Below are positions 1-9,425 of a DNA stretch of 64,000 bases, one piece after another. This stretch comes from an uncultured Lachnospiraceae bacterium (lineage in GTDB: Bacteria; Bacillota; Clostridia; Lachnospirales; Lachnospiraceae). Positions within the stretch are counted from its first letter, which is position 1. Each line of letters begins with the position of its first letter. The notes under the pieces are model-generated. The model was not told the DNA's origin, ran no database searches, and worked only from the letters and a program-made list of their open reading frames with translations. The position numbers and the translations under genes are program-made. The stretch is taken from the NCBI GenBank assembly GCA_934385475.1, contig CAKRPS010000004.1, forward strand, positions 28,362-92,361. Reading direction: 5' to 3'.

Positions 1-1
1 G

Positions 2-769
2 ACGGATGAACCGCCGAGCTTCCGGCATTTAAAGGATGTCATGAAAAAGTGGCAGGAGGGTCTGGAAGGCATCAGCTGGAATGCACTGTTCTGGGGAAAC
101 CATGATCAGCCGCGGGCAGTTTCCCGATTTGGAAATGATAATGAGTATTGGGAAAAATCAGCCAAAATGTTATGTGTCTGTATGTATCTCATGAAGGGAA
201 CTCCCTATATTTATCAGGGGGAGGAACTTGGAATGACGAATGCAGGCTTTGATGATCTCTCTCAGTACCGGGATCTGGAATCTCTGAATGCTTATGATGA
301 TCTTGTGAATAACCGTCAGCTTCCACCGGATCGGGTTATCGGATTTCTGAAGAAGATCAGCAGGGATAATGCGAGAACTCCCATGCAGTGGAATGATTCT
401 GAAAATGCCGGCTTTACGACCGGAACTCCCTGGATCGACGTGAACAGAAATTATAGGCAGATCAATGCCGAGAAGCAGTTGAAGGACCCTCAATCAATTT
501 TCCATTTCTACCGTAAGGTGATAGAGCTTCGTCATGAGGAGGAGGCGATTGCGGAAGGAATGTTTGAGATGCTTCTGGAGGAAAGCGAGCAGATATTTGC
601 TTACCGGAGAACATGGGGTGATGTTGTTATTGAAGTGGTATGTAATTTCACACCCAACCATGTGAAATGTGATATTGTGCCGGAGTCTATGGAGTTTCTG
701 CTCGGCAATTATGAATACAGGGGCAGCAGCCTTTTGAAACCCTATGAGGCACTTGTCTATAAAAGATAG
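2..769 (+). CDS. GH13 alpha-glucosidase (oligo-1,6-glucosidase type), 3' part only
   Basis: The 5' part lies outside the window; the frame is open from base 2 and ends at TAG 767-769, giving the last 255 residues. It is a cytoplasmic glycoside hydrolase of family GH13 that releases glucose from the non-reducing ends of short alpha-glucans or isomalto-oligosaccharides. The GNHDQPR segment is conserved region IV, whose Asp is the transition-state stabiliser. QGEELGMTN, ARTPMQWND and the C-terminal beta-sandwich are typical of the MalL/IMA/trehalose-6-P-hydrolase group. The exact linkage preference cannot be told because the region around the nucleophile is missing. It is the last gene of its transcription unit and faces gdhA. 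Confidence 0.9.
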   Translation, partial: TDEPPSFRHLKDVMKKWQEGLEGISWNALFWGNHDQPRAVSRFGNDNEYWEKSAKMLCVCMYLMKGTPYIYQGEELGMTNAGFDDLSQYRDLESLNAYDDLVNNRQLPPDRVIGFLKKISRDNARTPMQWNDSENAGFTTGTPWIDVNRNYRQINAEKQLKDPQSIFHFYRKVIELRHEEEAIAEGMFEMLLEESEQIFAYRRTWGDVVIEVVCNFTPNHVKCDIVPESMEFLLGNYEYRGSSLLKPYEALVYKR

Positions 770-792
770 AGCACGCATTGCGTGCTCTATCT
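764..792 (-). terminator. Hairpin terminator of gdhA
   Basis: A 13-bp perfect stem (764-776 with 780-792) has a 3-nt loop. Read on the minus strand it is followed by TTTTAT, so it fits an intrinsic terminator for gdhA. On the plus strand no T-run follows, so for the GH13 gene it could act only as a weak terminator or 3' end stabiliser. Confidence 0.7.
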
Positions 793-818
793 GCGTGAGG
801 AAGAGAAGAAATGAGGAT

Positions 819-2084
819 TTACGGGAAAATCCCCTTAATTTCTTCTGCGTAAATAAGCTTTCTGAGGGCCACGATATAGGCGGCCATACGGAAGGTGCAG
901 TGGCACTCTTCTATGACATCCTGAAGATCCTGAAAAGATTTGGTCATCAGCTTCTCAAGCATATCGTTAACCTGTTCTCTGTCCCAGGTCAGCTCCTGAA
1001 TGTTCTGAACCCACTCAAAATAAGATACGATAACACCACCACTGTTGGCATAGATATCAGGAATCAAGGTGATACCACGTTTTTCCAGAATATCATCAGC
1101 CTCTTCTGTGGTAGGGCCGTTAGCAGCTTCTACCACGTAGGAGCACTGAAGTTTCTCAGCAATTTCAGCATTGATCTGATTTTCCATAGCAGCCGGAACA
1201 AGCACATCGCACTTACAGGTCAAAAGTTCTTCGTTTGTAATATGAGTGATGCCCGGTGCGTCATAATATTTCAGGAGATTTCCGAATTTGTTCAGATATT
1301 CGGAGATCGCTTCGATATCAAGACCGTCAGGGTTGTAGACACCGCCCGATACATCACTGACAGCTACTACCTTGACATTTCTGTGATAAAAGATCCTTGC
1401 GGCATTGCTTCCTACATTTCCCATACCCTGAATAGCTACGGTAGTTCCCTCGAGCTCTTTTCCTTTGGTGGCAAGAAGAAGCTTGGTGCTGATCACAACA
1501 CCTCGTCCGGTAGCGGAGTTTCTTCCGCGGGAGCCTCCGAGTTCTACCGGCTTACCGGTGACAACCCCCGGACAGGGCTTACCCTGAAGCTGACTGTATG
1601 TATCTAACACCCAGGCCATTGTCTGGGAATTGGTATTGACATCGGGGGCAGGAATATCGGTGTCTGCTCCTATGATCGGGGCAATTGCAAAGGTATATCT
1701 TCTGGTCAGTCTGCGAAGTTCTCCCTTTGACAGCTTTGAGGGATCTACCTTAATACCGCCTTTTGCTCCACCGTAGGGGATATTGGCAACGGCACACTTG
1801 AGGGACATCCAGGTGGCAAGAGCCTTAACTTCGTTCAGGTCACAGTCCTGATGAAAACGGATACCACCTTTAAAAGGGCCTCTGATGTTTGAATGCTGTA
1901 CCCGGTAGCCTTCAAATACCTTCACGCTGCCATCATCCATTTCTACCGGAAGATAAACCTTGGTCTCGCGCTGGGGATTTTTTATAATATCAAACATTGC
2001 CTTGCTGATGTGTCCGACATCCATTGCTTTTTCCATGGTGTCGATTACGTTCTGGTACGGATCGTAAGCTTTTTTTGATGTCAT
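819..2084 (-). CDS. gdhA: Glutamate dehydrogenase, RocG/GudB type
   Basis: Catalyses reversible oxidative deamination of glutamate to 2-oxoglutarate and ammonium, a soluble hexameric enzyme. Seen: GPFKGGIRFH and PYGGAKGGIKVDP (substrate and catalytic lysines), TDIPAPDVNT (catalytic Asp region), then a Rossmann domain with IQGMGNVGS and a conserved C-terminal half. The length of about 421 residues matches the RocG/GudB branch rather than the roughly 450-residue branch. The frame is open to 2162, but a good minus promoter lies at 2134-2162, so the start must be inside: ATG 2084 (MTSKK) or ATG 2090, both just behind a GGAG. The cofactor is probably NAD(H), by family. It is divergent from an Lrp-type regulator that may control it (inference). 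Confidence 0.95.
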   Translation of the reverse strand: MTSKKAYDPYQNVIDTMEKAMDVGHISKAMFDIIKNPQRETKVYLPVEMDDGSVKVFEGYRVQHSNIRGPFKGGIRFHQDCDLNEVKALATWMSLKCAVANIPYGGAKGGIKVDPSKLSKGELRRLTRRYTFAIAPIIGADTDIPAPDVNTNSQTMAWVLDTYSQLQGKPCPGVVTGKPVELGGSRGRNSATGRGVVISTKLLLATKGKELEGTTVAIQGMGNVGSNAARIFYHRNVKVVAVSDVSGGVYNPDGLDIEAISEYLNKFGNLLKYYDAPGITHITNEELLTCKCDVLVPAAMENQINAEIAEKLQCSYVVEAANGPTTEEADDILEKRGITLIPDIYANSGGVIVSYFEWVQNIQELTWDREQVNDMLEKLMTKSFQDLQDVIEECHCTFRMAAYIVALRKLIYAEEIKGIFP

Positions 2085-2133
2085 AGTCATAATCTCCAAT
2101 CTGAACTGACTTGTGTTTCTCAATTCGTCTCGA

Positions 2134-2162
2134 ATCTTAAAACCGTACAAAAAGAAAGTCAA
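2134..2162 (-). promoter_or_regulatory. Promoter of gdhA
   Basis: On the minus strand TTGACT (2162-2157), a 17-bp spacer and TAAGAT (2139-2134) form a good sigma-A type promoter. It places transcription start near 2127, about 40 nt ahead of the chosen gdhA start, and rules out the longer open frame. Confidence 0.65.
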
Positions 2163-2300
2163 TAAGCCGCGAAAAAAAGCGTTGATATTTAAATTTTTCA
2201 GTTTATAACTTTAAATTTCAAACTATTCGCAAAAAAAACTTTATTTTTTAAGGAGAATGGGATAGAATGAAAACATCTAAATAAGTGTTGTTTGCAAAGA

Positions 2301-2330
2301 AGCAGATCCCATTTGGGGTTTGCTTTTTTT
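2301..2330 (+). terminator. Leader hairpin with T-run upstream of lrp (possible attenuator)
   Basis: A 10-bp stem including G-U pairs (2301-2310 with 2315-2324), loop ATTT, is followed directly by seven T. It stands between a weak promoter candidate (TAGAAT at 2263-2268) and the lrp ribosome binding site at 2336-2343. No plus-strand gene ends upstream, so it is either an attenuator in the lrp leader or a block against transcription coming in from outside. Confidence 0.5.
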
Positions 2331-2350
2331 CGTTTAAGGAGGAACTGCTT

Positions 2351-2827
2351 ATGAAAAAGAGTGAACTGGACAGCGTCGATATAGAGATTGTGAATCTTCT
2401 TCAAAAAAGAGGAAGACTACAGCTTAAAGAATTGTCTTCCAAGATCAGCCTGTCACCCCCGGCCACAGCCAGCCGGATCAGGCGGTTGGAGCAGGAGGGT
2501 GTTATCGGAGGATATCAGGCACAGATCAATCCCATAACACTTGGATTGTATACGAAGGCATTTATTCTGCTTGAGGTGGCACCGGAGCAGAAGGATGAGT
2601 TCTATCCTTATATCAGAGGAGTCGGCAACGTCATCGAGTGCAACTGTGTCACCGGCGATTATTCCATGATGCTCGAGGTTTTGTTTTCCAATACAATGGA
2701 GCTGGATCAGTTTATCGGAGAGATACAGCGGTTCGGTCATACAAAGACTCTGATCGTCTTCTCTACTCCGGTAGAGCATCGGGGAGTGGAGCTCTCAGAA
2801 AATATGAGCCGGGATGGGGAGCTATGA
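2351..2827 (+). CDS. Lrp/AsnC family transcriptional regulator
   Basis: A 158-residue DNA-binding regulator. Residues about 1-60 form the AsnC-type winged helix-turn-helix (LDSVDIEIVNLLQKRGR, then KISLSPPATASRIRRLEQEG), and the rest is the RAM effector-binding domain (YTKAFILLEV, VTGDYSMMLEV). The start is ATG 2351 behind AAGGAGG; the open frame upstream runs through the leader hairpin and is not coding. Lrp-type proteins usually respond to amino acids and often regulate a divergent neighbour, here gdhA; this is inference. The last 6 bases overlap the 3' end of the convergent lacI-type gene. Confidence 0.9.
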   Translation: MKKSELDSVDIEIVNLLQKRGRLQLKELSSKISLSPPATASRIRRLEQEGVIGGYQAQINPITLGLYTKAFILLEVAPEQKDEFYPYIRGVGNVIECNCVTGDYSMMLEVLFSNTMELDQFIGEIQRFGHTKTLIVFSTPVEHRGVELSENMSRDGEL

Positions 2828-3841
2828 CAACACGACAGTGCTGTCTCCCTGAATCAGCTTCGGGAGTGTTGTATAGCTCTGAATAAGAAGCTCCGGATGC
2901 TCCAGTTTACGGATCATCATATCTCCGGCCTGTATTCCCATGTCGTGAACATTGATGTCGATGACAGTGGGAAAGGGATCGATTATGCTGGAGTAGGGGT
3001 AGATGTCAAAGGTCAGCAGGCCGATGTCTTCCGGAATCCGGATATGGGCATCCTGCAGGGATTTTACAACACCGAGGGCCAGCAGATTATTTTCACAGAT
3101 GACAGCCTGTGGGAGAGGACGGTTCTTTAAGATTTCAGTCATCATTTCGCAGGCTCCCTGTCTTGTCGCATTGGTATAGCCGATCCGTTCGCGGGGAATA
3201 TGATGCTTGTGGTTTAACATCCCTTTCAGAAATCCTTTCAGGCGTTGATTGGAGAGGGTGTCACTTTTTCTTCCGGCGATAAAGGCTACGTCCGTGTAAC
3301 CACATTCAACCATATGGTCGGCAGCGTATTGTCCGGCCAGTGCGTGGTTGGTGTCGATCCAGCACAGCCTGTCATCGGTTTCAGGATGCCCGATGATAAT
3401 ATGGGCAATTCCCTCTTCAAGAATATGTCTTCCGAGTTCTTCATTGACCGCAGATCCATGGATGATGATCCCGTCTGCGGATCTTCTTTTTATTTCCTGT
3501 ATTGCGCGTTCTCCGGGATAGGCTTCCTGGGAGGTATCCACCAGAGTCATGGTATATCCGTTGGCGGAAAGTTCGTGATGGACACCGCACATGATGTCGA
3601 ACATATGGGGATTCTGGTAGGCAGAATCCTTTCCGAGATTTGTCAGATAGACAATATTTTTGGCACACTGTCTTGCAAAGCTTACAGCCCGCGAGTTTGG
3701 TATATAATGAAGTTTGTCAATAGCGGCGTTTACGCGGGAAACTGTTTCCGGGGAAATGGTACTCCACCCGTTTAAAACCTTGGATACCGTGGATTTGGAC
3801 ACGCCGGCTTCATTGGCTACATCCGTGATTGTAACAGGCAT
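2822..3841 (-). CDS. LacI/GalR family regulator of malto-oligosaccharide cluster 1
   Basis: A 339-residue LacI-type repressor. An N-terminal helix-turn-helix (residues about 3-25, ITDVANEAGVSKSTVSKVLN) and a hinge helix are followed by a periplasmic-binding-protein-like effector domain. It is transcribed away from the binding protein/permease operon, the classical arrangement for a local sugar-responsive repressor. The intergenic region carries promoters for both genes and a LacI-like palindrome at 4013-4026; a half-site-like GGAAACC lies in the spacer of its own promoter, suggesting autoregulation. The inducer is probably a maltodextrin (inference from neighbours). Confidence 0.93.
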   Translation of the reverse strand: MPVTITDVANEAGVSKSTVSKVLNGWSTISPETVSRVNAAIDKLHYIPNSRAVSFARQCAKNIVYLTNLGKDSAYQNPHMFDIMCGVHHELSANGYTMTLVDTSQEAYPGERAIQEIKRRSADGIIIHGSAVNEELGRHILEEGIAHIIIGHPETDDRLCWIDTNHALAGQYAADHMVECGYTDVAFIAGRKSDTLSNQRLKGFLKGMLNHKHHIPRERIGYTNATRQGACEMMTEILKNRPLPQAVICENNLLALGVVKSLQDAHIRIPEDIGLLTFDIYPYSSIIDPFPTVIDINVHDMGIQAGDMMIRKLEHPELLIQSYTTLPKLIQGDSTVVLS

Positions 3842-3888
3842 TTGGCTACCTCCTTTTTGTTCTGAGCAGTTACGATAAATTTAACATT

Positions 3889-3917
3889 ATAGTATAGCGG
3901 TTTCCTAACAAAGTCAA
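3889..3917 (-). promoter_or_regulatory. Promoter of the cluster 1 lacI-type gene
   Basis: On the minus strand TTGACT (3917-3912), 17-bp spacer, TACTAT (3894-3889). The spacer contains GGAAACC, like half of the palindrome at 4013. Confidence 0.5.
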
Positions 3918-3937
3918 CTGCTAAGAAAGTAAAAACA

Positions 3938-3966
3938 TTGAAAATAGGGCACTTAAATACTAATAT
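3938..3966 (+). promoter_or_regulatory. Promoter of malto-oligosaccharide cluster 1
   Basis: TTGAAA (3938-3943), 17-bp spacer, TAATAT (3961-3966), about 75 bp ahead of the binding-protein gene. Confidence 0.65.
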
Positions 3967-4012
3967 TAAATTAAACAGAGGAGCTAAATCTGTTAAAAAA
4001 ATAATCAAATTA

Positions 4013-4026
4013 GGAAAACAGTTTCC
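4013..4026. promoter_or_regulatory. Candidate LacI-type operator
   Basis: GGAAAACAGTTTCC is an inverted repeat (GGAAA-N4-TTTCC). It lies downstream of the promoter and immediately before the ribosome binding site AAGGGAGG, a position suited to roadblock repression by the divergent LacI-type protein. Confidence 0.5.
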
Positions 4027-4041
4027 AAGGGAGGTAATAAA

Positions 4042-5403
4042 ATGAAGAAAAAAGCAATCGCTTCTATTCTGACAACGGCAATGGTATTTTCCATGTTGAC
4101 CGGATGTGGTTCCGGTGAGAGCAGTCCTGCAGCAACCGATGCGGGGGATGCAGCGGCAACTGAAACAGCACAGGCAGAGGATACAGAGCAGAAAGATACA
4201 GAAGAACCGGCACAGGAGGCAGCCGCTGATCCGGTAGCCAATCTGATTGCAGCGACAGAGGGAACGGTAGATCTGACACTCTGGTGCTCTGAGACAGAGG
4301 AATACCAGACGGTTATGGCAAAGCTTGTCGATGAGTTCAAGGCACAGTATCCGGATGTGGATTTTAATATTATGATCGGTGCCGAGTCCGATGCAAATTG
4401 CAAGGATGATGTACTTGCGGATGTGGAATCTGCGGCAGATGTATTTGTATTCCCGGATGACCAGTTATATGATCTGGTGCAGGCAGGTGCATTGCAGAGT
4501 GTGGATGCAACCTTTACCTATGATCCGGCAGTGGCAAATGCACCGGCAACTGTAGAGGCAGCAACACAGGACGGAAAGCTTTATGCATATCCGCTGACAG
4601 CTTCTAACGGTTATTTCTTATTCTATGATTCCAATTATCTGACACCCGAGGATGTCTCTTCCTGGGATAACCTGCTTGCGGCTGCTGAAAAGCAGGGCAA
4701 AACAGTCGGCATGGAAGTGTCGGGAGCATGGTTCTTATATGGATTCTTTGCAGGAGCAGGACTGGACATGTACAGAAATGATGACGGTTCCAATACCTGT
4801 AACTGGAACGCTATTGATACAAAATATAAAGGTGTTGATGTAGCAGAAGCCATTTCCCAGATCTGTAAGAGCAGGGCGATGGTAAATTGTGTCAATGAAG
4901 ATGCACAGGCATTTGCACTCAACGGCGAGATGATCGCGGATGTCAACGGTACCTGGGCTACTTCCGGTTTCCAGGAAGCATATGGTGATGGCTATGCGGC
5001 AACAAAGCTTCCCACTCTTACGGTTGCTGGCGATCAGGTACAGATGGGTTCCTTTGCGGGCTACAAATTTGTAGGTGTTAACGCTTATTCCAAAAATACC
5101 GGATGGGCAATGCTTCTCGCAGAATATATCACAAACGAGACAAGTCAGAAGGAGATCGGAATTGCAACCGGAGAAGGTCCGTCCAATCTGAATGCGGCTT
5201 CTTCTGAGGAAATTGCTTCCGCACCGGCACTTGCCGCTTTGTCAGAGCAGTCCGCCTTTGCAGATCTTCAGAGAGTTGGCAATAACTACTGGGGACCCGC
5301 AGCAACCCTTGGACAGTCTCTGGTAGAAGGAAACTATACAGATATCCAGGAGCTTCTGGATGAGGCGGTGGAAGGTATTACACAGCCTGTTGTTGAGGAG
5401 TAA
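4042..5403 (+). CDS. Maltodextrin-type ABC transporter substrate-binding lipoprotein (cluster 1)
   Basis: A 453-residue extracellular solute-binding protein, family 1. It has a lipoprotein signal peptide with lipobox LTGC, so Cys22 would be lipidated and anchored outside the membrane. A flexible, Ala/Glu-rich linker (residues about 23-70) precedes the two-lobed binding fold (VDLTLWCSETEEYQTVMAKLVDEF, then GKLYAYPLTASNGYFLFYD). Maltodextrin as ligand is inferred from the MalF/MalG-like permeases and the GH13 enzyme downstream in the same operon. The ribosome binding site is AAGGGAGG at 4027-4034. Confidence 0.9.
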   Translation: MKKKAIASILTTAMVFSMLTGCGSGESSPAATDAGDAAATETAQAEDTEQKDTEEPAQEAAADPVANLIAATEGTVDLTLWCSETEEYQTVMAKLVDEFKAQYPDVDFNIMIGAESDANCKDDVLADVESAADVFVFPDDQLYDLVQAGALQSVDATFTYDPAVANAPATVEAATQDGKLYAYPLTASNGYFLFYDSNYLTPEDVSSWDNLLAAAEKQGKTVGMEVSGAWFLYGFFAGAGLDMYRNDDGSNTCNWNAIDTKYKGVDVAEAISQICKSRAMVNCVNEDAQAFALNGEMIADVNGTWATSGFQEAYGDGYAATKLPTLTVAGDQVQMGSFAGYKFVGVNAYSKNTGWAMLLAEYITNETSQKEIGIATGEGPSNLNAASSEEIASAPALAALSEQSAFADLQRVGNNYWGPAATLGQSLVEGNYTDIQELLDEAVEGITQPVVEE

Positions 5404-5443
5404 AAAACAGTTTAGACAGAAATTAATTGTGAGGTGAACCGGA

Positions 5444-6868
5444 ATGAAAATGCCTGGACGAACGTTAAAAAAGTATTTCAGTGATTTAGGGCAGGCCCTG
5501 TCAAAGGGTGACCTGTGGACAAAACTATCCTTGGTTGTTATGGGAGCGGGTTATTTTGCCAGAAAGCAGATAATCAAGGGAATATTGATCACGCTCGTTC
5601 AGGCAGGCTTCTGGCTTTTGACAGTCCGGTTCTCATGGCAGTATATTTCCAAGCTTGGCACATTGGGAACGGTACAGAGAGAAGAGGTTCTTGATCTTGT
5701 AACCTTGCAGAAAACAGTAAATAATTATGACAATTCGCTTCTCATTCTGTTGTGCGGCATTATAGGTATTCTTTTTATTCTGGCGTATGTGCTGCTGACG
5801 ATCAGCAATGTGAAGGCCTGCTATCAGCTTCAGTTACAAAAGGAGACGGGAAGGCATATCAACACATTCCGTGAGGATTGCAGGACACTGATCAATGAGA
5901 AGTTCCATGTGACACTGCTCACGCTGCCGGGACTGGGAGTCCTTCTGGCAAATATCATACCGATCCTGTTTATGATCTGTATTGCATTTACCAATTATGA
6001 CGCGGATCATCAGCCTCCGACGTATCTCTTCACCTGGGTGGGATTGTCGAATTTTAAAACGCTTTTTACGACAAGTACGACGGTAACCTTCGGGTATGTT
6101 TTCCATAGAATTCTGGTGTGGACGTTGTTCTGGTCAGTATTTGCCACCTTTTCTACCTATTTTGGAGGAATTTTCCTGGCAAAGCTGATCAATGACAAGG
6201 AGGTCCGGTGTAAGAAGCTGTGGAGAAGTCTCTTTGTGCTGACGATCGCCATTCCACAGTTCGTAACGCTTCTGCTCGTTGGAAAAATGTTTGGTGATTA
6301 TGGAATCATCAACAGCTTCTGTAACAAGATAGGGCTCACCTCATTTTTGCAGGATATCGGGCTTGTCAGCAGGGGACTTTCGTACATTCCCTTTTTGTCA
6401 AAACCCGGATGGGCACATGTGATGATCATTCTGATCAATCTCTGGGTGGGAATCCCGTTCCAGATGCTCAGTGCCACAGGTGTTCTGATGAATATTCCCG
6501 ATGAACAGCTGGAGAGTGCAAAGATTGACGGGGCCAATGAGCGTCAGATTTTCTGGAAAATTACGATGCCCTATATGCTTTTTGTGACAGGGCCGAGTCT
6601 GATCACGGCGCTGATCTCCAACATCAATAATTTCAATGTCATTTATCTTCTGACCAGTGACTATGTCACCGGAAACATGAAATATGCAAACTCTAACGCG
6701 AAAGAGGTAGATCTTCTGGTAACCTGGCTGTTCACACTGACAAATGATTATTCCAATTATAAGATGGCATCCGTGATCGGTATCTGTGTGTTCCTGTTGT
6801 GTGCAGTCATTACACTGATCAGTTTTGGAAGACTGATCGCTGGAAACAGAGAGGAGAATTATCAATGA
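5444..6868 (+). CDS. MalF-like sugar ABC permease (cluster 1)
   Basis: A 474-residue membrane subunit. Its core is the usual six-helix ABC permease domain, with the EAA loop (SAKIDGANERQIFWKITMPYM) near residue 365 that contacts the ATPase. Like other Firmicute MalF homologues it carries an N-terminal extension: a conserved cytoplasmic stretch (GDLWTKLSLVVMGAGYFARK) and two extra membrane helices before the core. No ATP-binding subunit is encoded in this operon, so a shared MsmK/MalK-type ATPase elsewhere is expected (known for such systems, inferred here). It overlaps the next gene by 4 bases (ATGA). Confidence 0.92.
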   Translation: MKMPGRTLKKYFSDLGQALSKGDLWTKLSLVVMGAGYFARKQIIKGILITLVQAGFWLLTVRFSWQYISKLGTLGTVQREEVLDLVTLQKTVNNYDNSLLILLCGIIGILFILAYVLLTISNVKACYQLQLQKETGRHINTFREDCRTLINEKFHVTLLTLPGLGVLLANIIPILFMICIAFTNYDADHQPPTYLFTWVGLSNFKTLFTTSTTVTFGYVFHRILVWTLFWSVFATFSTYFGGIFLAKLINDKEVRCKKLWRSLFVLTIAIPQFVTLLLVGKMFGDYGIINSFCNKIGLTSFLQDIGLVSRGLSYIPFLSKPGWAHVMIILINLWVGIPFQMLSATGVLMNIPDEQLESAKIDGANERQIFWKITMPYMLFVTGPSLITALISNINNFNVIYLLTSDYVTGNMKYANSNAKEVDLLVTWLFTLTNDYSNYKMASVIGICVFLLCAVITLISFGRLIAGNREENYQ

Positions 6869-7710
6869 CAAAGAAAAAAGTTAGAATCATCCGGAAACAT
6901 GTACTTTTGGTCATTCTCTCCTGCATCTGGCTTATCCCGATCGTATGGCTCTTTGTCACATCACTGAGCGCCTACAAGGGCATCAACACGATGCACTTTT
7001 TCCCGACGGAATGGTCGATAGACAACTACAGACAACTTTTCTTCAGACCGGATACGGTAGTCAATTTTCCGGCGTGGTTCCGGAACTCCATGATCATCGG
7101 TGTGTTCTGCTGTATCATTTCGACGGCCTTTGTCCTGATGGTTTCCTATGCTATGAGCTGTATGCGTTTTCCGGCCAGAAAGCCGCTTATGAGCTTCGCC
7201 ATCATTCTGGGAATGTTCCCGGGTGTATTGTCGATGATCGCCATCTTTTTTGTGATGAAGCTGATCGGACTGACCAACAGTCTGACAGGACTTATCATCA
7301 TCTATTCAGCAGGATCGGGACTGACCTATCTGATCTGTAAGGGATTTTTTGATACGATCCCGGCATCCCTGCGGGAGTCGGCAAAGCTTGAGGGTGCATC
7401 CCAGCTTACGATCTTTACAAGAATTGTTATTCCATTATCCAAACCGATCATTGTGTATACCGTGATCAACTCGTTTTTGATGCCGTGGATGGATTTTGTC
7501 ATGGCAAAGCTGATGATCCGGTCAAAGGACCCACAGGATTGGACCGTTGCCATGGGACTTTTTAATCTGGTACAGCGGACACTTGTCGGTGATTACTTCT
7601 CCGTATTCTGTGCAGGAGGTATTATTGTGGCGATTCCTATCTCAATCCTGTTTATTCTGATGCAGAAGTTTTATGTGGAAGGAATTACCGGTGGAGCTGT
7701 AAAGGGTTAG
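6865..7710 (+). CDS. MalG-like sugar ABC permease (cluster 1)
   Basis: A 281-residue partner permease with six membrane helices and an EAA loop (ESAKLEGASQLTIFTRIVIPLSKP, written as ESAKLEGAS..IVIPLSKP) near residue 175-195; it ends VEGITGGAVKG, the typical MalG C-terminus that sits in the ATPase. The start ATG 6865 overlaps the TGA of the upstream permease and has GAGGAG 8 nt before it; a longer open frame upstream is just the overlap with the previous gene. It forms a heterodimer with the upstream MalF-like protein. Confidence 0.92.
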   Translation: MTKKKVRIIRKHVLLVILSCIWLIPIVWLFVTSLSAYKGINTMHFFPTEWSIDNYRQLFFRPDTVVNFPAWFRNSMIIGVFCCIISTAFVLMVSYAMSCMRFPARKPLMSFAIILGMFPGVLSMIAIFFVMKLIGLTNSLTGLIIIYSAGSGLTYLICKGFFDTIPASLRESAKLEGASQLTIFTRIVIPLSKPIIVYTVINSFLMPWMDFVMAKLMIRSKDPQDWTVAMGLFNLVQRTLVGDYFSVFCAGGIIVAIPISILFILMQKFYVEGITGGAVKG

Positions 7711-7733
7711 AAACAGAGGGGTTTAGAAACAGT

Positions 7734-9425
7734 ATGAAAAAAGAAGCAATTTTACATATACCGCTTTCCCAGTATGCCTATGCCATCGGGGAGCATACTC
7801 TGGTGATCCGGTTACGGACGGCCAAAAATGACATACAGGAATGTGATCTGTACTATGGAGACCGGGTGGACCAGGAAAAGAAGATCCGTGTTAAAAAGCA
7901 GGTTATGGAGAAGGTAGCCTCGGATGATCTTTTTGATTATTACGAATCCAGAATACATGACCGCTACAGCAGGGTATGTTATTACTTTTTCTTAGACGAC
8001 GGGCAGGAGCAGGTATATTATTACGAAAGAAATTTCTGCACGGAGCTTGCCTGTGAGAGGACAGAGTTTTTTCAGTTTCCGTATATCCGCAGGGAGGATA
8101 TCCTTTCGGTGCCGGAATGGGCAAAGGATACGGTCATGTATCATATCTTTCCCGACAGCTTTGCCACAAAGCATCGTGCGCTCGACAAACAGAATATGCG
8201 GAAGGGCTGCCTTGGCGGAACACTCTGCGGTATTCTGGAAAATCTGGATTATCTGGAGGAGCTTGGGATTAACTGCATTTACCTGAATCCGATTTTCTCT
8301 GCCAATTCCTACCATCGGTATGATACGGTAGACTATTTTACGGTGGACCCGGAGCTGGGTACTCTGGAAGATGTGAAGAAACTGGTTGAAGAATGTCACA
8401 AAAGGGAAATCCGTGTTTTATTTGATGGGGTATTTAACCACTGCGGGCCGGACTTTTTTGCCTTTCAGGATGTGCTGGCAAACGGAACGAAGTCGAAGTA
8501 TTATGACTGGTTTTACTATATGCCGGAGCCGGTAAACTACACAGATCCACCGACCTATGAGGCCTTTGCCTATGTAAAAGAGATGCCGAAGCTGAACACC
8601 GGAAATCCGGAGGTGGAGGAATTTCTGATCCGGGTGGGTGTTTACTGGATCAAAGAGGCAGGTATCGACGGATGGCGGCTGGATGTTGCCAATGAGATCA
8701 ACCACGATTTCTGGAGACATTTTCGTGCGGCAGTGCGCGCAGAACGGCCGGATGCACTTCTGATCGGGGAGATCTGGGAGGATGCCGGGGCGTGGCTGAT
8801 GGGAGATCAGTTTGATTCGACCATGAATTACCGGTTTTCCTATCTCTGCAAGGACTTTTTTGCGGATGGAACCCTGACGGTATCACAGTTTGATGAACAG
8901 ATTCAGAAGATGATCTTCCGCTATCCGGAGCAGGTAAGTCTGGCACAGATGAATTTTCTGGATTCCCACGATGTGCCGAGGTTTTTGAGCTATTGTAAGG
9001 GTGACCGCCGGAAGATGCAGCTTGCCTTTTTCTATCTGTTTATGGGATATGGAATTCCCTCTGTGTTCTATGGAGATGAATATTATATAGAAGGAACCAC
9101 AGAGCCGGAATATCGTAAGGCAATGCCCTGGCAGCAGGAAGAGAGCGCGGGAGAACTTTTCCGGGAGTGGATTCTCCTTAGAAAAAAACACAGTGCGATC
9201 CGGCAGGGAAGGTATCTTACCATACTATGTGAGGATGAATCGGGAATATACGTGTTCTGTCGTGTCGATGAGAAGGAGACGGTGCCTGTCATTCTGAATA
9301 ACAGTGAAAAGGACTTCAGTGCGGGGAAAGAATTCTGGGAAAAGGTAGAAGCAAAGCTTGGCAGCAGGCTATCCCAAAAGCCGGCTAAGATACCGGCTTT
9401 TACGGGAAAAGTTCTTATTTCATAA
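7734..9425 (+). CDS. GH13 neopullulanase/cyclomaltodextrinase-type enzyme (cluster 1)
   Basis: A 563-residue intracellular alpha-glucan hydrolase. An N-terminal beta-sandwich (residues 1-115) of the GH13_20 type is followed by the catalytic barrel: GVFNHCG (region I), GWRLDVANE with nucleophile Asp317, LIGEIWE with acid/base Glu346, and LDSHDVPR with Asp413. A C-terminal sheet domain ends the protein. It lacks a signal peptide, so it would degrade imported maltodextrins or cyclodextrins. It is the last gene of the operon, and its 3' end overlaps the convergent exonuclease III gene by 11 bases. Its counterpart at 53152 has the same architecture. Confidence 0.93.
   Translation: MKKEAILHIPLSQYAYAIGEHTLVIRLRTAKNDIQECDLYYGDRVDQEKKIRVKKQVMEKVASDDLFDYYESRIHDRYSRVCYYFFLDDGQEQVYYYERNFCTELACERTEFFQFPYIRREDILSVPEWAKDTVMYHIFPDSFATKHRALDKQNMRKGCLGGTLCGILENLDYLEELGINCIYLNPIFSANSYHRYDTVDYFTVDPELGTLEDVKKLVEECHKREIRVLFDGVFNHCGPDFFAFQDVLANGTKSKYYDWFYYMPEPVNYTDPPTYEAFAYVKEMPKLNTGNPEVEEFLIRVGVYWIKEAGIDGWRLDVANEINHDFWRHFRAAVRAERPDALLIGEIWEDAGAWLMGDQFDSTMNYRFSYLCKDFFADGTLTVSQFDEQIQKMIFRYPEQVSLAQMNFLDSHDVPRFLSYCKGDRRKMQLAFFYLFMGYGIPSVFYGDEYYIEGTTEPEYRKAMPWQQEESAGELFREWILLRKKHSAIRQGRYLTILCEDESGIYVFCRVDEKETVPVILNNSEKDFSAGKEFWEKVEAKLGSRLSQKPAKIPAFTGKVLIS

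Noticed and set aside
744..1607. Open frame of 287 codons on the plus strand opposite gdhA
   Set aside because: It is the antisense shadow of gdhA; the protein is low in recognisable motifs and has no ribosome site.
2085..2162. N-terminal extension of gdhA in open frame
   Set aside because: It lies on and upstream of the minus-strand promoter, and the extra residues are not family-like.
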